From contig NW_026516203.1 in NCBI RefSeq assembly GCF_025602895.1, forward strand, positions 310,001 to 374,000: 64,000 nt of DNA. Reading direction: 5' to 3'. How positions within the stretch are numbered: the first letter of the stretch is position 1; every line of letters starts with the position of its first letter. This stretch comes from Polychytrium aggregatum. Lineage: Eukaryota; Chytridiomycota; Chytridiomycetes; Polychytriales. Position numbers and translations under genes: made by a program. Below are positions 41,283 through 54,213 of this stretch, piece after piece. Below the pieces are notes generated by a model, which ran no database searches, was not told the origin of the DNA, and was given only the letters and a program-made list of their open reading frames with translations.

Positions 41283-44200
41283 TCAGGAGGGCTTGTAGAG
41301 CGCCACAGGAAAGACTCGGTGGCTGGTCCAGTCGTAACCCCCGATGGCTCCGATCTTGTCTGATTCGAACAAGGCTCGATTCGCCGTGGTCACTTGAATC
41401 AGGGCGGCCAGGTCCTGAATACATCGGCGACAGAAAGCAGGCCGTTGGCGGGTCAGTCGCCTGCCCCTCAAACAGTGATGGAAGCCTGCTGCAAACCCCC
41501 ACTCCGCTGACCTTTTCGACATCGCCCTGGATCGCAGGCACGAAGTAGCGACTCGACGACTTGTAGATATCGGATGCTCCCTCAAAGTAGCCTTTGGCCT
41601 TGTCCAAGTTGAACCGCCCCAGCTCAAGGACAGCTTCGATATCCTGCAGGGAGCCGGCCGTTCAGCAGCCTGTCAGTACGTGCAATTGTCCCGAGTGACC
41701 GTCGACAAAGGCTGAGACATCGGGAACCAGGTCCAACAGCCCGAACAACAACTGAGGAATCGGGGCAAACCAAGATATGCTCGCACCCCGGCTCGAGTCC
41801 CGGTCCCATCGAGATCAGATTTGTGCTCACCAAACGCGATATCGCCTCAATGCTGGTAAGGTATTGGGAATAGTCGCCGTATGCTGGCGATGACAGCCTC
41901 GTGAAAAATCGGAATCGATTCTGGAAGTGGATGTCCTCTCGATAGAATGCGGGATCCGGCTTGGCGAATTTGCCGAGTCGATGGAGCAGCGTTGAGATCT
42001 GTGGCAGCGCCAATGACCGTCAGCAACAGACGCTGGCGGTCGTGGCCACACCTGGCTGCAGTATGCCCGTGCTGTTGCATTCATGCACTTGCCTGGAAGA
42101 GCGCCGTGACCAGATGCTTCTTCCCAAGCACAAGTCGCTGATCAAAGCTTCGCAGAGGAGTCGCTTGTCGCTCGGAGCGAAGGAACTCTTGCTGCTCAAG
42201 GGTGACACCATCGCTGCGAGAGCTATGCTCGCTCTGACATTCATAGAGATGGATCATGTACCTGCCAGCCAACGACACAGATGTCCCCCCGCCACCAGCT
42301 TAATTTAGGAGCCTGCATCTACAAAGTCAATTCACACTGACTTGCTGCCGCATTGCCTCGCTTCCAAGCCAACTCACCAGAACACCATCACGAGCTCGTA
42401 GGGGCGATAGATCTCTTGCTCAAAGCCCGTCGCCATCGTCCACGTCAACATTTCGAGTTTCTGTGCGTACACCCACGACGACAGGAAAAACGGCGACAGA
42501 TCTCCAAGGGATTCGGCCTGTGTTCCGGGAAATCCCAGAAAGGCCCACAGCATCGACACAAAATGCAGGGATAGCGACCGTAGCTATGGTGAGTGGCGCG
42601 AAATACAGACAATATCGGGCTCAGGACAGGCTATGCATCCACACAAAGAGCAAGATGCGACTGTCTCACGCCCTCGACGAGGCGATGACGATCGCTACTG
42701 GACTGGACTGCACATCACACTGACATCTCGAGTCCCTTTGCTCCAGCTACTTTGAACCAGGAACGATCATCGCCAGAGCCAAATCACCGCTGCACCACTT
42801 ACCGAAAAGGTCGAGTTTTGCAGCTCCATGTCAAGCTGTTCCGCCTGCAAAGACACGGTTCAAATCAGACTTGATTCGCAGTAGCTGGCTCGATCGTGCT
42901 GTTGGTGAAGCAACTGTCCGCCTGTGCGTTTGGAATCACCGACGACCAGCCAACCAAAGCTCTCTCGCGACAGAGTCGCCCGCATGCGCACCTCGGCCTG
43001 GAACTGGTCCCAAAGAAGGGCAATCTTGTACATGCGCCGGCGTTGTCTCGCAGAGTTGTACGAGTACATGCACAAGATATTGGATAGTTGCTGCAAAGCA
43101 AAGCACTATGGTTATGAACTTGGATCAACAGAGCAGATTCTGCTGCTCAGGCGCCAGAACAATCGCGCCGACGATGTTGCGCTGTTGACGCTGTGTGCTG
43201 CATCATTCTCTACCTTGCTGGCGACTGCAAGAAAGTTTTCAATGAGGATGTTGAGTCCGTCGTGCCGGATCGAAAAGTACGTCACTGTCGGGTATTCGGA
43301 AGTGATCCACTCCCGGATCAACTCGGATCCTTCAGCACCGTTGATGCGGCTGGGATCGGCAAAGAAAGCTTTCTGATTCCACAGCGGACGATGTTAGAGC
43401 ATGGTCGAGGCGCGACGAGAGCATGTGGAGCAACACAAGACTGTCACCGGCTCTGGAGCGTCCTAAATGGCTTCTCTTCACGATCACCAGACATACACAC
43501 ACCGATACCGCCTGCTGCTGGATACCACGAACCACCTTTGGCGGCTCCTTCGTCAAAGGGCTCACCTGAGTCAAGGATCGCACAATGATGTTGGGCACGT
43601 CCGCTCGCCGCGCTCGATAGTGAAGGAACCTCTGCAAGCAGTTGGAGAAAAGAGTCAGTGTTCGAAAACTGGCGGATTGTCGTCACTGGGGTAGGTGGTC
43701 ATCACGAACACTGGGTCACGGACGGCAGCCAAAGTACCTGAAGCATCTCGGCATTGGCGTCGGATGGTATCTGAAACACCTCAACAAGCTGACTCAGCAT
43801 CAGTCGGCAAGCGCCTATCAAATCATGGATGGAAATGTCCTTCAAGGCTCGTGGGAGTCCGTGAGAAAACAGCTTCCGAGTCACCAGGGGATCGAATGCA
43901 TCTGTCCGAACACATCCGACCCGAAGCAGCATTAGCAAATGCGCTATGGCGATTCCAGCGATATCCGATGTCTTCACGAGTCTCGCACAATACAACTTAC
44001 AGCCCACGTCTGCCGCAAGATGCTGACTGCTTTCGATCATATCCAACTCGGCCAAGGCCTGCTGTAAATGGATAACAATCAGCGCCCGGTCCTGCTGGCC
44101 CGATATCGCCAGGAAAGACGAGTAGAATGCTTGGCGGAAGCGTATCCGATGCAGTATCGCCTCGGTGTATTTGTGTCGACTTGATGCTTTCATTGAGTCC

Positions 44201-45664
44201 GACTGTGCTTTCTCACTAGGCTCGCCTGTTGGACCAGAGGCAGGGGTTCGTCAGCGCCAGATAGGTCCACGGGTATATCAACTTTGCCCTGCTTTCCTGA
44301 GACATGCCTGCGCCTATCCACCGAGAACGTCTGCGCCCGTATCGCGTCCACTATCGGCTCATAAATCGCAGCGGCTAGCTCTGAGCTTCGCCACGACATC
44401 TCCGTCAAGGAAGATTGCATGATGGTTGATCGCCTCGCTCCGTCCCAACCTTGCGGAGCCATCGTTCCAACGTTAGCGTCCTTGGCTGATCTAGCCGACT
44501 CCAGCATCGTTTCGAGACTATACTCGGCTTGTTTGAGCGACTCGAGGAGTCGCTCGGCCGAGACTTCTTCGCATAACGGAAACCCCGCGGTGTCGGCGGA
44601 AAAGTCTTCGTCCTGGGTCGCCAGATGGATGGCCGAGCAGAACCGATGGTGGTGAGTAAGCCTGAGTTCTTGGCAGCATCCATCCACACCGCCCGAGCGA
44701 GCGATTCCTGATCGACCTACATCGTACAGAAACCGGCCGATGATATCGGTGTTGATCAGGCGGATCGTCTTCAAAACCGAAACGACGTACGGCTTGAGTG
44801 AGCGGGACCGGATGCTCAGGGGTCGATGCACAAACACACAAGTGTAGACCGTTTGACACAGCATATGGCCGGCTATCCATGACATCTGGCGTGCCAGACG
44901 CAAACTCGGTTAACTCTGAGATAGGCGACGGATCACAAGGCGTTGCTGTAGACAAGTGCGAGGACAATAAGATCACGGACCTCCCGAGCCAAAAGCTCGT
45001 CCATGATCCCGATCTCCTCGGACGGAGGAACGGTGCGGAAGACAATCTCGTCTGGCGTGAGCTTGACCTCCCCGATCGACGGCGGCAAATCCATGCCCGA
45101 GTCCATCTTGGGATCCATGATCTGACATGTGAGGCCGAGGATCCAGCCGCAAAGGCGGATTCAGGGACGGATGCAACGACAAAGACAGGAGTTGTGGATC
45201 AGGAGCTTGTCATTGCCCACGGACCGAGCAACCATTGATGAGCGAGTTATTGGACACTAGCTGCTAGTGAGGGCAAGTGGCGACTTCTGAGCCATGTCGG
45301 CGATGTCCTGGTCTGGTGGAGACAGCATACCTCGATGGCTGACATGGCCTCAAACAGAGTAAAGTTGGCATGATGGACGAGCTGCCCGACTTGCATGGCA
45401 TCGGTGGCGGCATATACAACGTCCGTGATGTCGTCAAACCTGTTTTGATCATATGGATTCCAGTCTCTCCAGGCTGCAGAGAACGCAATGGGGTCTCGGT
45501 GAGGCTCCGGACTGCTTGTTGTCGGCGGTGGTGCTGGCGAGTGCGACGCCCGGCGAAAACATGGGCCAAACCAGCGGGCGTATCCGCCAGAAACACGTCT
45601 TCCTCGGATGAGTGCCTGCGAAGCCTTGCTTACCAGAGTCCAGGTCGGCGACGGGCGAGTCCAT
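41283..45664 (-). CDS. NAA35: NatC N-terminal acetyltransferase auxiliary subunit Mak10/NAA35
   Basis: With Naa30 and Naa38 it acetylates N-terminal Met followed by hydrophobic residues. Exon 1 (MDSPVADLDS, ATG at 45662-45664) ends at a gtaagc donor and joins AWRDWNPYDQNRFDDITDV in frame. The text continues QVGQLVHHANFTLFEAMSAIE and then the family hallmark MDPKMDSGMDLPPS (near 45118). LTPDEIVFRTVPPSEEIGIM and ELLAREVRDLIVLALVYSNA follow. The C-terminus includes DKAKGYFEGASDIYKSSSRY, LAALIQVTTANRALFESDKI and HRVFPVALYKPS before the stop at 41283-41285. The region between is broken into many exons, several visible as leucine-rich helices. Length and order fit the family. Confidence 0.9.
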
Positions 45665-46039
45665 CTTGCGTTGCCCGTGGCAGATGGCGGTCTGGTCTGG
45701 CTTGGGCTGTGGTCGACGTCCTGGCAGGAAACCGCCTGAGCAGAGAGATTCGGACCGGAATGGCAGCGGCTGCGATGCCGGGAGCGATGGATCGAGCCGG
45801 CGACCAAATGCACTCGAGCCGCCCATATTTGGGCGATATGAAAAGCGTCACAAACGCAAAAAGCCAATGGCCAGACCGAGCCGGCCAACAGATCACCAAC
45901 CACCGAGCGACGGCCTTGGCCCTGCAGCAGGACGCATCCGCACCGGCCTCTCTGGACACTGCCTATTCCGCACGCCCGGATCTCTGTCTCCGGGATCCAG
46001 CTTTCCATCTCTCTCGCCTACCTGTCCTGCGCCGCCGGA
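45665..46039. promoter_or_regulatory. Divergent promoter region NAA35 / NDC1
   Basis: The 375 bases between the two starts contain no recognisable TATA box or repeat. Confidence 0.45.
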
Positions 46040-49000
46040 ATGAGTCCTGTGGCCTCCCAGAACACTGCCAGGTCGGCATACAAATCGATCGTGGGCCACG
46101 AGCTGACGCAGCGGCTCATCCGATCGCTGCCGTTGGCCCTCGGCGCCGTCGTTGCCCTGCAATTAGTGATTTCGGCTCCTGTGGCGCCCAGCAAGATCTT
46201 TAGACTCGTAGGTCAGATCACGTCCATGAATCTCTGGAGCTCGAATGGCCTCGGCTTCTCTGGTCGCCCAATGCATCTGCTCTCGTGATGTTGGCCCAGC
46301 TGCAAGCATCCCGTCTGAAACGCCTCCCATCTTGCTAACCCGCCGATCACCCGCCTTCTGTTCTGACACCACTCCGTTTTTGCTTCTTTAGAATTCTTCA
46401 AGCGGCTCTTCAACTGGCGGCTCCATGTGTATTCGGTTGTGATCTTCCTGTCGCTCGTGCCCCTGCTTCTCCTGAAGCGGTTCCGTTTCTCAGGTTGGTA
46501 ACGTCGACCCGGAGCGCGATCGCTTGCTCTGTTCGGCCCATGTCCACAGCGATCTGTCGCCTTGACTAATGTCGATTGCCCCTGTGTCAAACTCACCCGC
46601 TTCTACCCCCGGCGAATCTGCATCTGCTGCCGCTCTTCGGACACGGGTCTCCAGTGGAGCGCCAGGCTTCGGCTAGCATCCGACAAACGATCGCAAACTA
46701 CCTGCAGTGGTCGCTGCTGCTCTATACCTTCTCGGGAGTCGTCATTCAGTTTGCGTTCCTCAAAGTCTTCTGCTCCTTTGAACGGCGCGATGTCATTCTG
46801 CATCCGCAGGGGTAAGTGAATGTGCGATACGTGAGGCGGGGAGATGCGGGCCGCTGACGACACCACTGCCACCGATGCTGCATGCTGTGCGAGCACTTGG
46901 AGCTGAGCCTAACAAATGTGTGTCTTTCTCCCTCCACATCCTCCTCCTCCTCCTCTTCGTCCTCCCAAACAAAGTATTTACAAGCCCTGGGTGGTGAATG
47001 AAAACTACTCCTTCTTGCTCTATCACGCCATGTTCCTGGGGCTCTTCTATCATTGTGTCAACCTGGGTCGAGACCAGATCCACTTCCCATCCATCAACGT
47101 GAGTTGGTTTGCCGTTTCGGAACCGTCATACGTGCGCATGATTGCTCGCTGTTTTGATCCACGTTGCCCACTCGCCCGCGAGTCTGCTCTCACCGCCGTT
47201 GCTCTGCCACGAATCCAGCGATCGGCGTATCACCGAATCAAGAGCAAGATCAAGCGCATTGTGGCCGCGAGCGCCTTCCAGGCTGCCCTCTACTTGGGTG
47301 CCAGCATCGTCCTCTATCCGCTGCTGGCGCCACGATTCTACTGGTTCCTGGTTTGGCTCTTTGCGGGAACCCAGAGGTTGGTCTCTCCGGACACACGGCG
47401 AAGTGGCCCTTGGCTGGGCTCGGGATCGCCTTAGGGACTGTGTGTCGGTTCATCGATGGCATTCTATTATCCGAGCCCAGGCCTAGCCCTGGCTTGCATT
47501 CCCGTGGCCCTGCGAACACTCCTGCCGCTCTTGTCGTGTACTAAGGTCAATGCCTGTTTCGCTGCGTGTCTACTCTCAGAGTGAGCACTGCTCGCAGATT
47601 CACCCCTTTGGCGAACTTTGACGGCATCCTGGTGCTGTGGCAGTGCTTCCGCAGCGGGTTCTTGACATTTGCGGTCTGGCAAATGGTCGACCACATCTTT
47701 GAGGTCGTATTTACGAGCGTAAGTGCCCCACCCAGCAGCGACGATGTCTTGTTGGTGACTCGTCGAGATCTCGTCGCAGCCTCGATTGCTCACAGTCCTC
47801 CGCTTCCCTTCATTCCTCTCCAGCGTATCTCGACAGAGTACATGCCCGATTCGGTCAACAAGTTGGTGGACGGGCTGACGCTGCGGAAGGCATCTACAGC
47901 CAAGGTCCGTATCCCGTGGCCGGCGTGCATAGACTCCGTTTGCCGTGTCTCTGTCTGTCGCTGACACAGTGTGCCTTATCCTGGACAGGCTTTTGCTTTC
48001 CTTGAGCTTCTGAGCATCGCTCGCTATGATAAGACCAGAAAGAGCTGCATATACACCGAACAACAGCTCGACGACCACCGATCTGTTTGGGAGATCGTTC
48101 TCTCGAGCTCCCTCGAGGTCATCAACGATCTGTCGACTCGAGTGGAAAAGTCGGCAGAGACGAGCAAGTCGTCCACGACCGCAAGTACGTCTCGAACCCT
48201 GATTGTCTGTATGTTGATTCGCTTGGGACGCCCCTTGATTCTGATATATCTCCCGCTCGTTTATTCACAGCCGCAAAGGCAGCAACCTCGCTACAATCCC
48301 GAAGCACGGGCTTTCAGCGACCCACTGCGTACCCCAGGCTGCACAACCCCAGCCCGTCAAAGGTTCAGGCCTTTGTCGACAAGCTTGGTAAGCTTGTCTA
48401 CCGATCCGACGACGAGCTGCGCGGATACGACGACAATGTCCTCGAGCCGCTCAACGTCCTTCAGCCAGACGCCAAGCGACCGGCAAGAGACGGAGACCTG
48501 GTCGGCAGCGGCGCACAGCCGCCGTCGCTTGGTCAGGGAGAGCGCCACCCGTCGCTGCGGCACCGACTCAGACCCGAGGATCCCGTCAACGGCGGCATCT
48601 CCTCCAAGCCAATTACCGCCACTGGGCCCGCGGAGCCCATTCAACGCCGCATTGTCTCCCGGCTCGCGGGCGGCGAGCAGCTGCCGTCTGCCCAACCGCC
48701 CAAAGCACGCGTTGTCGATCAGGGCGCTGTCCCGCGGTTAGAAGATGCACAGACGCTCTGGCAGATGATCGATGCCATCTCGGTCGTGATCCTTAAGAGA
48801 GCTGAGGGCACCATTCTCGGAAACTGGAAGGCGAGTCTCAAAGAAGCAGCCATGTTCAGCAAGATTCAGATCTATATTTGGTCGATCCAAGGTAGAGTTC
48901 AAAGCAATGGCTGAACGGCTGCTCCGTCGATGGCGAGGCCCACCCGGTCGGATCTATGGGAACCGTGCTCGACAAAGTGGACCACTTTGGCTTGGAGTGG

Positions 49001-49606
49001 AGGGCTTCTCAGCTGCGATGTTTCAGCGACTGCAACATCGTGATCCCGACCCTTGTACCTTGGCTGCGATGCTGTGGTGGTGGTGGCGGGACCGCCAACT
49101 TTGCACTGATATCATTCATCGGACTCTGCTCCCTCGCTGCAGCGCTGTCGACGCTCTGCATCATGTCGGTTGGTCTGGACACGCATGGATATGTCCAGAA
49201 CAGCGTGCCGCAGGTGATCGAGTCGCTGCTGCGGTGCATCGATGCACTTGAAAAGATCCGGAGTGTCAAGGCGTATCGGCTGATCGGAGGCGTATCGACA
49301 CTCGCTACATTCTTTGAGTTCTTTGGATACAAGCAGAACCGTGACTGCGAGATATTGCTGGATGGTATGTGCGCTTCAGTCCGAGCGCCCATGTTGTCAC
49401 CACCGCAAATGCCCTCTGCCGCCATCGCACTGCCACGGCCGCTGCCCCGACACTGATGCCCTGATTCGCCTACATCCTCAGTCCTGAAAAACAGCGTTTA
49501 TCAGATCACGTCCAAGTTCTACGATCGCTTCAACGATGACCAGTATTTCCAGTTTTCGGCCAAATATGCTGATCGCCTCCAGCAATTCCTGGACTTTGAT
49601 GCCTAA
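46040..49606 (+). CDS. NDC1: Transmembrane nucleoporin Ndc1
   Basis: Ndc1 anchors nuclear pores and, in fungi, the spindle pole body in the nuclear envelope. The start MSPVASQNTARSAYKSIVGH leads into a first membrane span (SLPLALGAVVALQLVI). Further spans are in LHVYSVVIFLSLVPLLLL, YLQWSLLLYTFSGVVIQFAF, YSFLLYHAMFLGLFYHCV, AALYLGASIVLYPLLA and LVLWQCFRSGFLTFAVWQMV, six in all as expected. The cytoplasmic half has RISTEYMPDSVNKLVDGL, KAFAFLELLSIARYD, VVILKRAEGTILGNW, VPQVIESLLRCIDALEK and the end SVYQITSKFYDRFNDDQYF...LQQFLDFDA; stop at 49604-49606. The match to the Ndc1/Nup family covers the whole length. Confidence 0.9.
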
Positions 49607-50311
49607 GGTCTCCCCCCCCCAACCCAGCTCCGTTACCCATCCACTCATCTACTCTCCATCGCTGGCTCGGCCGTCGAGGCTGATAGTGCGGCCTTTTCGC
49701 TGGAGCAGCAGCGATGCACACATCCGCATTCGCCGTTACGTAACATGGACATACCGTGCTGTGAGACTCCGCCACGCCACCCAAGAGCCCCCGCACCCAT
49801 TGCCTGACCCTCTCCCCCCTCCAACTACTTGGTTTGCGACTCTCCAGTTGCTGTGTGGCCAAGTGCAAACATGCTCACTGGCTATTGTCCGTGGAAGCTC
49901 GAAACACGCTGCGTCAGATGTAAAGCACTGGCCAATCTACCACCAAGTCGAGAAGGCGTGGCCAAGGCCATGAGGGAAATGTGCGATGAAGTGATGTATT
50001 ACAGCGGTTACAAACGGGGTGCTCTCTCTGTGATGGTATTGGTCGCCTGTCTTCTGGCCCACGGATACACATGTCGAGCCCAGTGTGTCCAAGAGCAGTA
50101 TCACCGCCCAACAGCTTCGACAGCCTTGCCCACGGAGGTCGGTCTCGTGCTTCCAGGACGATACGGCCCAAGCAAACTTGCCGCTGACAGCCGGCGGTAG
50201 CAACCGCGGCAACGGTGATGGAGCAACCGGAAAATGCTGACTGGCGCGAGTCGAATGTCTGCAGCGAGCATGCCATCCAGGAGATCCCCGCTCATTCTCG
50301 GCAGGGCTGCA
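49607..50311. other. Convergent 3' flanks of NDC1 and the RasGAP gene
   Basis: About 700 bases with no recognisable gene. Open frames on both strands (for example 49829-50200) lack family motifs and overlap each other. Confidence 0.45.
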
Positions 50312-53100
50312 TCAGAACAGGCTCTTCAGACGGAACTTGCCAAACTTTGACAACAGCGACAGCTTGGCCGCCGACTTGTCCGTGGGCTGCGTTGATCGAT
50401 CCCAGTAGGAGCTGGACTCGATCAGCTTCTTGAGCTCGATAAAGTTATTCGAGATTCCCTCGGACTGGTGGACCGGCAGCTGCTGAAGATACAGCTCGAG
50501 CTCCTTTTCGATCTTGGAGAGCGAGTGGCCAATGTAGACAAAGAGTGCGTTTGCCTCGGCATACTCGCTCGACTCGGTCCGAGACCGTGTGGGGGCGCCA
50601 GCGGATTTGATGTCGCTGGAGCACGACGACCCTTGCAGCAGCGTCGGAAGCGATCGCGATGTCTGGCTCTTGAGTGGAACCGGCTTGGCGTACATTATGT
50701 CGGAGAGACGCACGGGAGTCATGCATGCGTCTGCCCCTGACGCCGACTTTGGGGTATGGGATTCGCTCGAAGATTCCTCGATCCCGACGATGCGGTCCTG
50801 CAGAATCGGATCAGGGACGGGCATCGCCGTCAGCACGAGCTCTTATGGAGCGGCATCACCGACAATGCAGCTTCATCGGGGCGGCGTGGTCGTCTGTCTG
50901 AGATGACTCCATCCCGACAGGTTCAGCAACGCGGCCAGCGATCGACTCGTAGTCACTCCCGTGTGCGCTACCTTTTCGGCGCCCGGTATCCCCGATGCAA
51001 CTTGGATCAACTCCTTGATGTCGGTCCGGTGGTCGTTCAGAAACGAGTTCAAGGGAGCCAAGCACACCTCCTTGGAGCCAAACTCAACGTCATTGCAAAG
51101 GGCCGTCATGATTTTGCCGCAGAGAATGAATCCTCGTCGCGAGGCGGCCGACAGCTTGTCGTGGATCAGGCCGTATGTATCCGGTGTTGTGATGGCTGCC
51201 GAGCCGGAGGCGGCGGTCGAGGGCGGGATGTGTCGGAGAGAGTCAACACTGGATATCTGCAGACCCAGCATGCACTAGCACAGGTCCGGCCCTACCTGGT
51301 ATGAAGAACCTCAGAAACAGAAACGTCCCGACAAGCCTTTCGGCCATGCTGAGCGTGTGCTGGTATGAGGTCGCCGTTGACTCGCGCACGCTGGAAGCCC
51401 CCGAGCTCAGCAGCAAGCTGTTAGGACGTGAGCGGCTCTGGAGAGGCGGCGGCGTCGTGGTGATCGAGGGTGAAAGCATTTGCCGAGCAACGTCGTGGAT
51501 ATTGATGGACGCAAGGCTGTCTTGGCTCTGGTGGTTGCGCCGCCCATCTTCGGTGAAGCTGAACTCGCTTTCGACGCTTTTGGCGGTACTGAAGTCGACG
51601 GAAGAAGCTGGGCTGGCTTTCATCGCCCCGTCCTCGACTTCGGCGAGCTTGCTGTCGCCGACCTGGCCCGTATCAACCTTGTTGTCGCTTCTCGAATGGC
51701 TCCGCTTGAAGATCGAGAGCCGTTTGGTCTGGACGGCGTGGGAATCGCGATTGATTGTGAGCCCGGTGGACTTTACCATCTCCTTACTCTGCCACTGGCC
51801 GTCTGCCGGGAATGCTGGCTGCCGCCCAGCCTGCCATGCACTTATCCATAATGGCAGTACTCTGCAGTCTTCTTCCTCCGCACGCCCCGCAGTCAATGCT
51901 GTCCTTTCTGCGGTGCGCTTGGACTTGCACAGTTACCTTTTGTTTTGCTGATTTGACCGAGCTGCGGCTTGCCCGGCTGTTCTCGGTCACAACTTCCAGG
52001 TTCCCACCACCATCCCCGTCCGTCTTGGACGCAGACGGAAGAGCTTGCAAAGCGGCCTGTGAGTTAATTCCCCGAGCAGCATCGCCGATATAGGTCTCGA
52101 TCTCTGTGATTTTGGAGCACAGAAAGTAACATAGTCGCTGCATTTCGGCTGGAAAGTCCTCGTGGTGTTCCTTGATGCTCCGCAAGATCATCACGACGGC
52201 TTTCTTGAGATTCTGCATGTTGGAGCCGATTGTGTGTTCCACTGCTGCCTCTGAGGTGCCCCCGCCCGCTTCGCTGCCATCCTTTGGCGCCGATAACGGC
52301 GGCTTGATCTTGGAAGGGTCAATCTCGCATCGGTCCGAGAATTTGTGGATCTCACAAATCGGCATCAGCAGACATTTGCTCAGGTAATGCGAGCCCTCGG
52401 ACCGAGCAAAGGTGTTGAGTAGCATTGATGTCATGCTGTCGCCAAGCATAAGGCGCGAGAGGGTTGGGGCTCAGCTGCATTTCAATGGCTGGGACAGAAG
52501 TTTGCATAGCAAGGTGTTGTGGAAATACCATACCTGTTGTCTCGAAGAATGTCGCTAAGATCCTTCTGGCGTTTCACTGGCGGTCTCAACAGCAAGCGTC
52601 CGCACAGTGTTGCATCGTGGAAGTGCAGCGGCCAGACATCATGGACATGCACATTGCCGCCATAGAAGTCGAGTCGCATGGTGATGATGAGTAGTTTGGT
52701 TGGCGGAGTAGGTTGCAGGGTATTGTTAGTGGCATCTGTCTGCGACTAGGATCTCCCTGTGGACCATCTCTGTCTACGAACCGCTTCTGGTCCAGAGTGC
52801 ATCAGAGTTTCGACATGGGGCTGCGAACCATCGCGTAGGCAGCCTCGGCCTCTGCTGATCACACTCACAATAGCTCTCGATTTTGGCTTTCAGCAGTCGC
52901 TTCAGGAACTCGGTCGTCGACGTCTCGCTGTGCATCTTCAACAGCGATATCACCCCGACGGACACCTTTGCGGCCGTGTCGCCAACGAAAGCGCCATTGC
53001 AGATGGCAGCAAGTAGATTGCATTCGTTTGCCACCAATACCTCGGCAATTCTTCTCTCCAGGCTCTATTCAATGTTCCAACGCAGTGAGCATGGCGCGCG
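50312..53100 (-). CDS. Ras GTPase-activating protein (RasGAP domain), 5' end not fixed
   Basis: It should speed GTP hydrolysis by Ras. On the minus strand the catalytic domain reads ERRIAEVLVANECNLLAAIC, VGVISLLKMHSETSTTEFLK, then QKDLSDILRDN joined by a checked splice to SMTSMLLNTFARSEGSHYLS; the Arg of ILRDNS (codon 52542-52544) is the arginine finger. LLMPICEIHKFSDRCEIDPS, AEMQRLCYFLCSKITEIETY, RLVGTFLFLRFFIPG (the FLR motif) and ALCNDVEFGSKEVCLAPLNS follow. A Ser-rich stretch separates the two halves (51450-51780). The last exon (50312 to about 50836) has a helical tail (SLSKIEKELELYLQQL) and ends KFGKFRLKSLF. Exons upstream of 53100 certainly exist but I could not place them; the gene may begin within 53100-54100 or be continuous with the SAM gene. 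Confidence 0.85.
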
Positions 53101-54213
53101 CGACAGAACGAAATGGTGCCATCGTCCTGTTCATTAGAGCGGAAGAGACGGCGTGGGGCTTTGCCAGCATTCAGGCATCGGCTTGTTCTCGTCGAGAAGC
53201 TCGTCTGCAGTACCTTGTCGCCGAGACTCTCGGCGCTCCGGCTCCACTTGTGGGTGTTGGGACTCGCTTTTGGCGTCCTCATCTTCGCCGATGGTCCTGG
53301 CCGGTGCCAACGCAGCGTCCTTGGTGCCCAGGACAAATGCAGGGATGGCAGAACCCGAGCAGAGCCTCACTGCAGCGACGGTGCGTCAAAGCTGTCCGTT
53401 CTGAGCCCACAGGCACTCAAAACAGTTGTCGGAAGCGCCGACTGCTCGCGAGGAGCAGCTTCTGTGTCTTGAATGGCTCGGCGTGATTCGATGGCCTCGG
53501 GTCGATGCGGCAGGCCCAAAGCGAGGCGGGCCACTCTAGAATATACGAGCCACTGTCCCATTTCAATCGAACATGCAGTCCGTGATATCTTGTGTCCATA
53601 GGCAGCGAACACTGGCCACTCCAGCAGCCTCCAAGCAAAGAATCAGGTCGCCACGATCGACTCCCTGAAGCTCCCTGCCCTGGTGGGAACTCGAGTCGGT
53701 CTGTTGCGCTTGGAATGCACCGGCGAGGTGCTGAGCTCGGCGATCCGGGCTCCAGCAATACGTCAGTTGATGGTTAGGACAGTGTTCAAATGAAACGGAG
53801 CATCTTCGTTGTTCGAGCTGGCTGCCTATTTGCAACATGCACACGTTGGTGCTTTGTCCCAAGTACCGTCCTAGTATTGGAGGCAAGGCAGGGAGATGCC
53901 CCCGGTCTCTATCTGAGACGCACCCGGTCTCTCGCTCAGTTCACCATCGCCAACAGAAGGATGACTTGCACGAATCTCTCCGAGCGTACTCTTTGAACGA
54001 GCTTGGCACTCCAGCGGTACACCCTGGTAATGGTGTATTGCGTGTTGCCTATGCAACGCAAGCGTTTTCAGACCGCAACTCAACCGGAAAATGGCAAGTG
54101 TCCTGGGTACGGCATTGGAATCAATGGCTGGGTGCATACAGTGGGCCTGCGTCGTTAACCAGGGCTTGCCCCCAACACCCATACACTCTCTTATCAACAT
54201 CGATGCTGGCACC
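53101..54213. other. Unresolved exons/introns between RasGAP core and SAM gene
   Basis: Minus-strand frames with natural composition occur here, for example VRLKWDSGSYILEWPASLW near 53560 and PARTIGEDEDAKSESQHPQV near 53280, but no domain or splice chain could be secured. It probably contains the N-terminal exons of the RasGAP gene. Confidence 0.4.

Noticed and set aside
49829-50200. 123-codon frame between NDC1 and RasGAP
   Set aside because: Conflicts with equally long frames on the other strand and shows no recognisable domain; the place is a convergent 3' flank.
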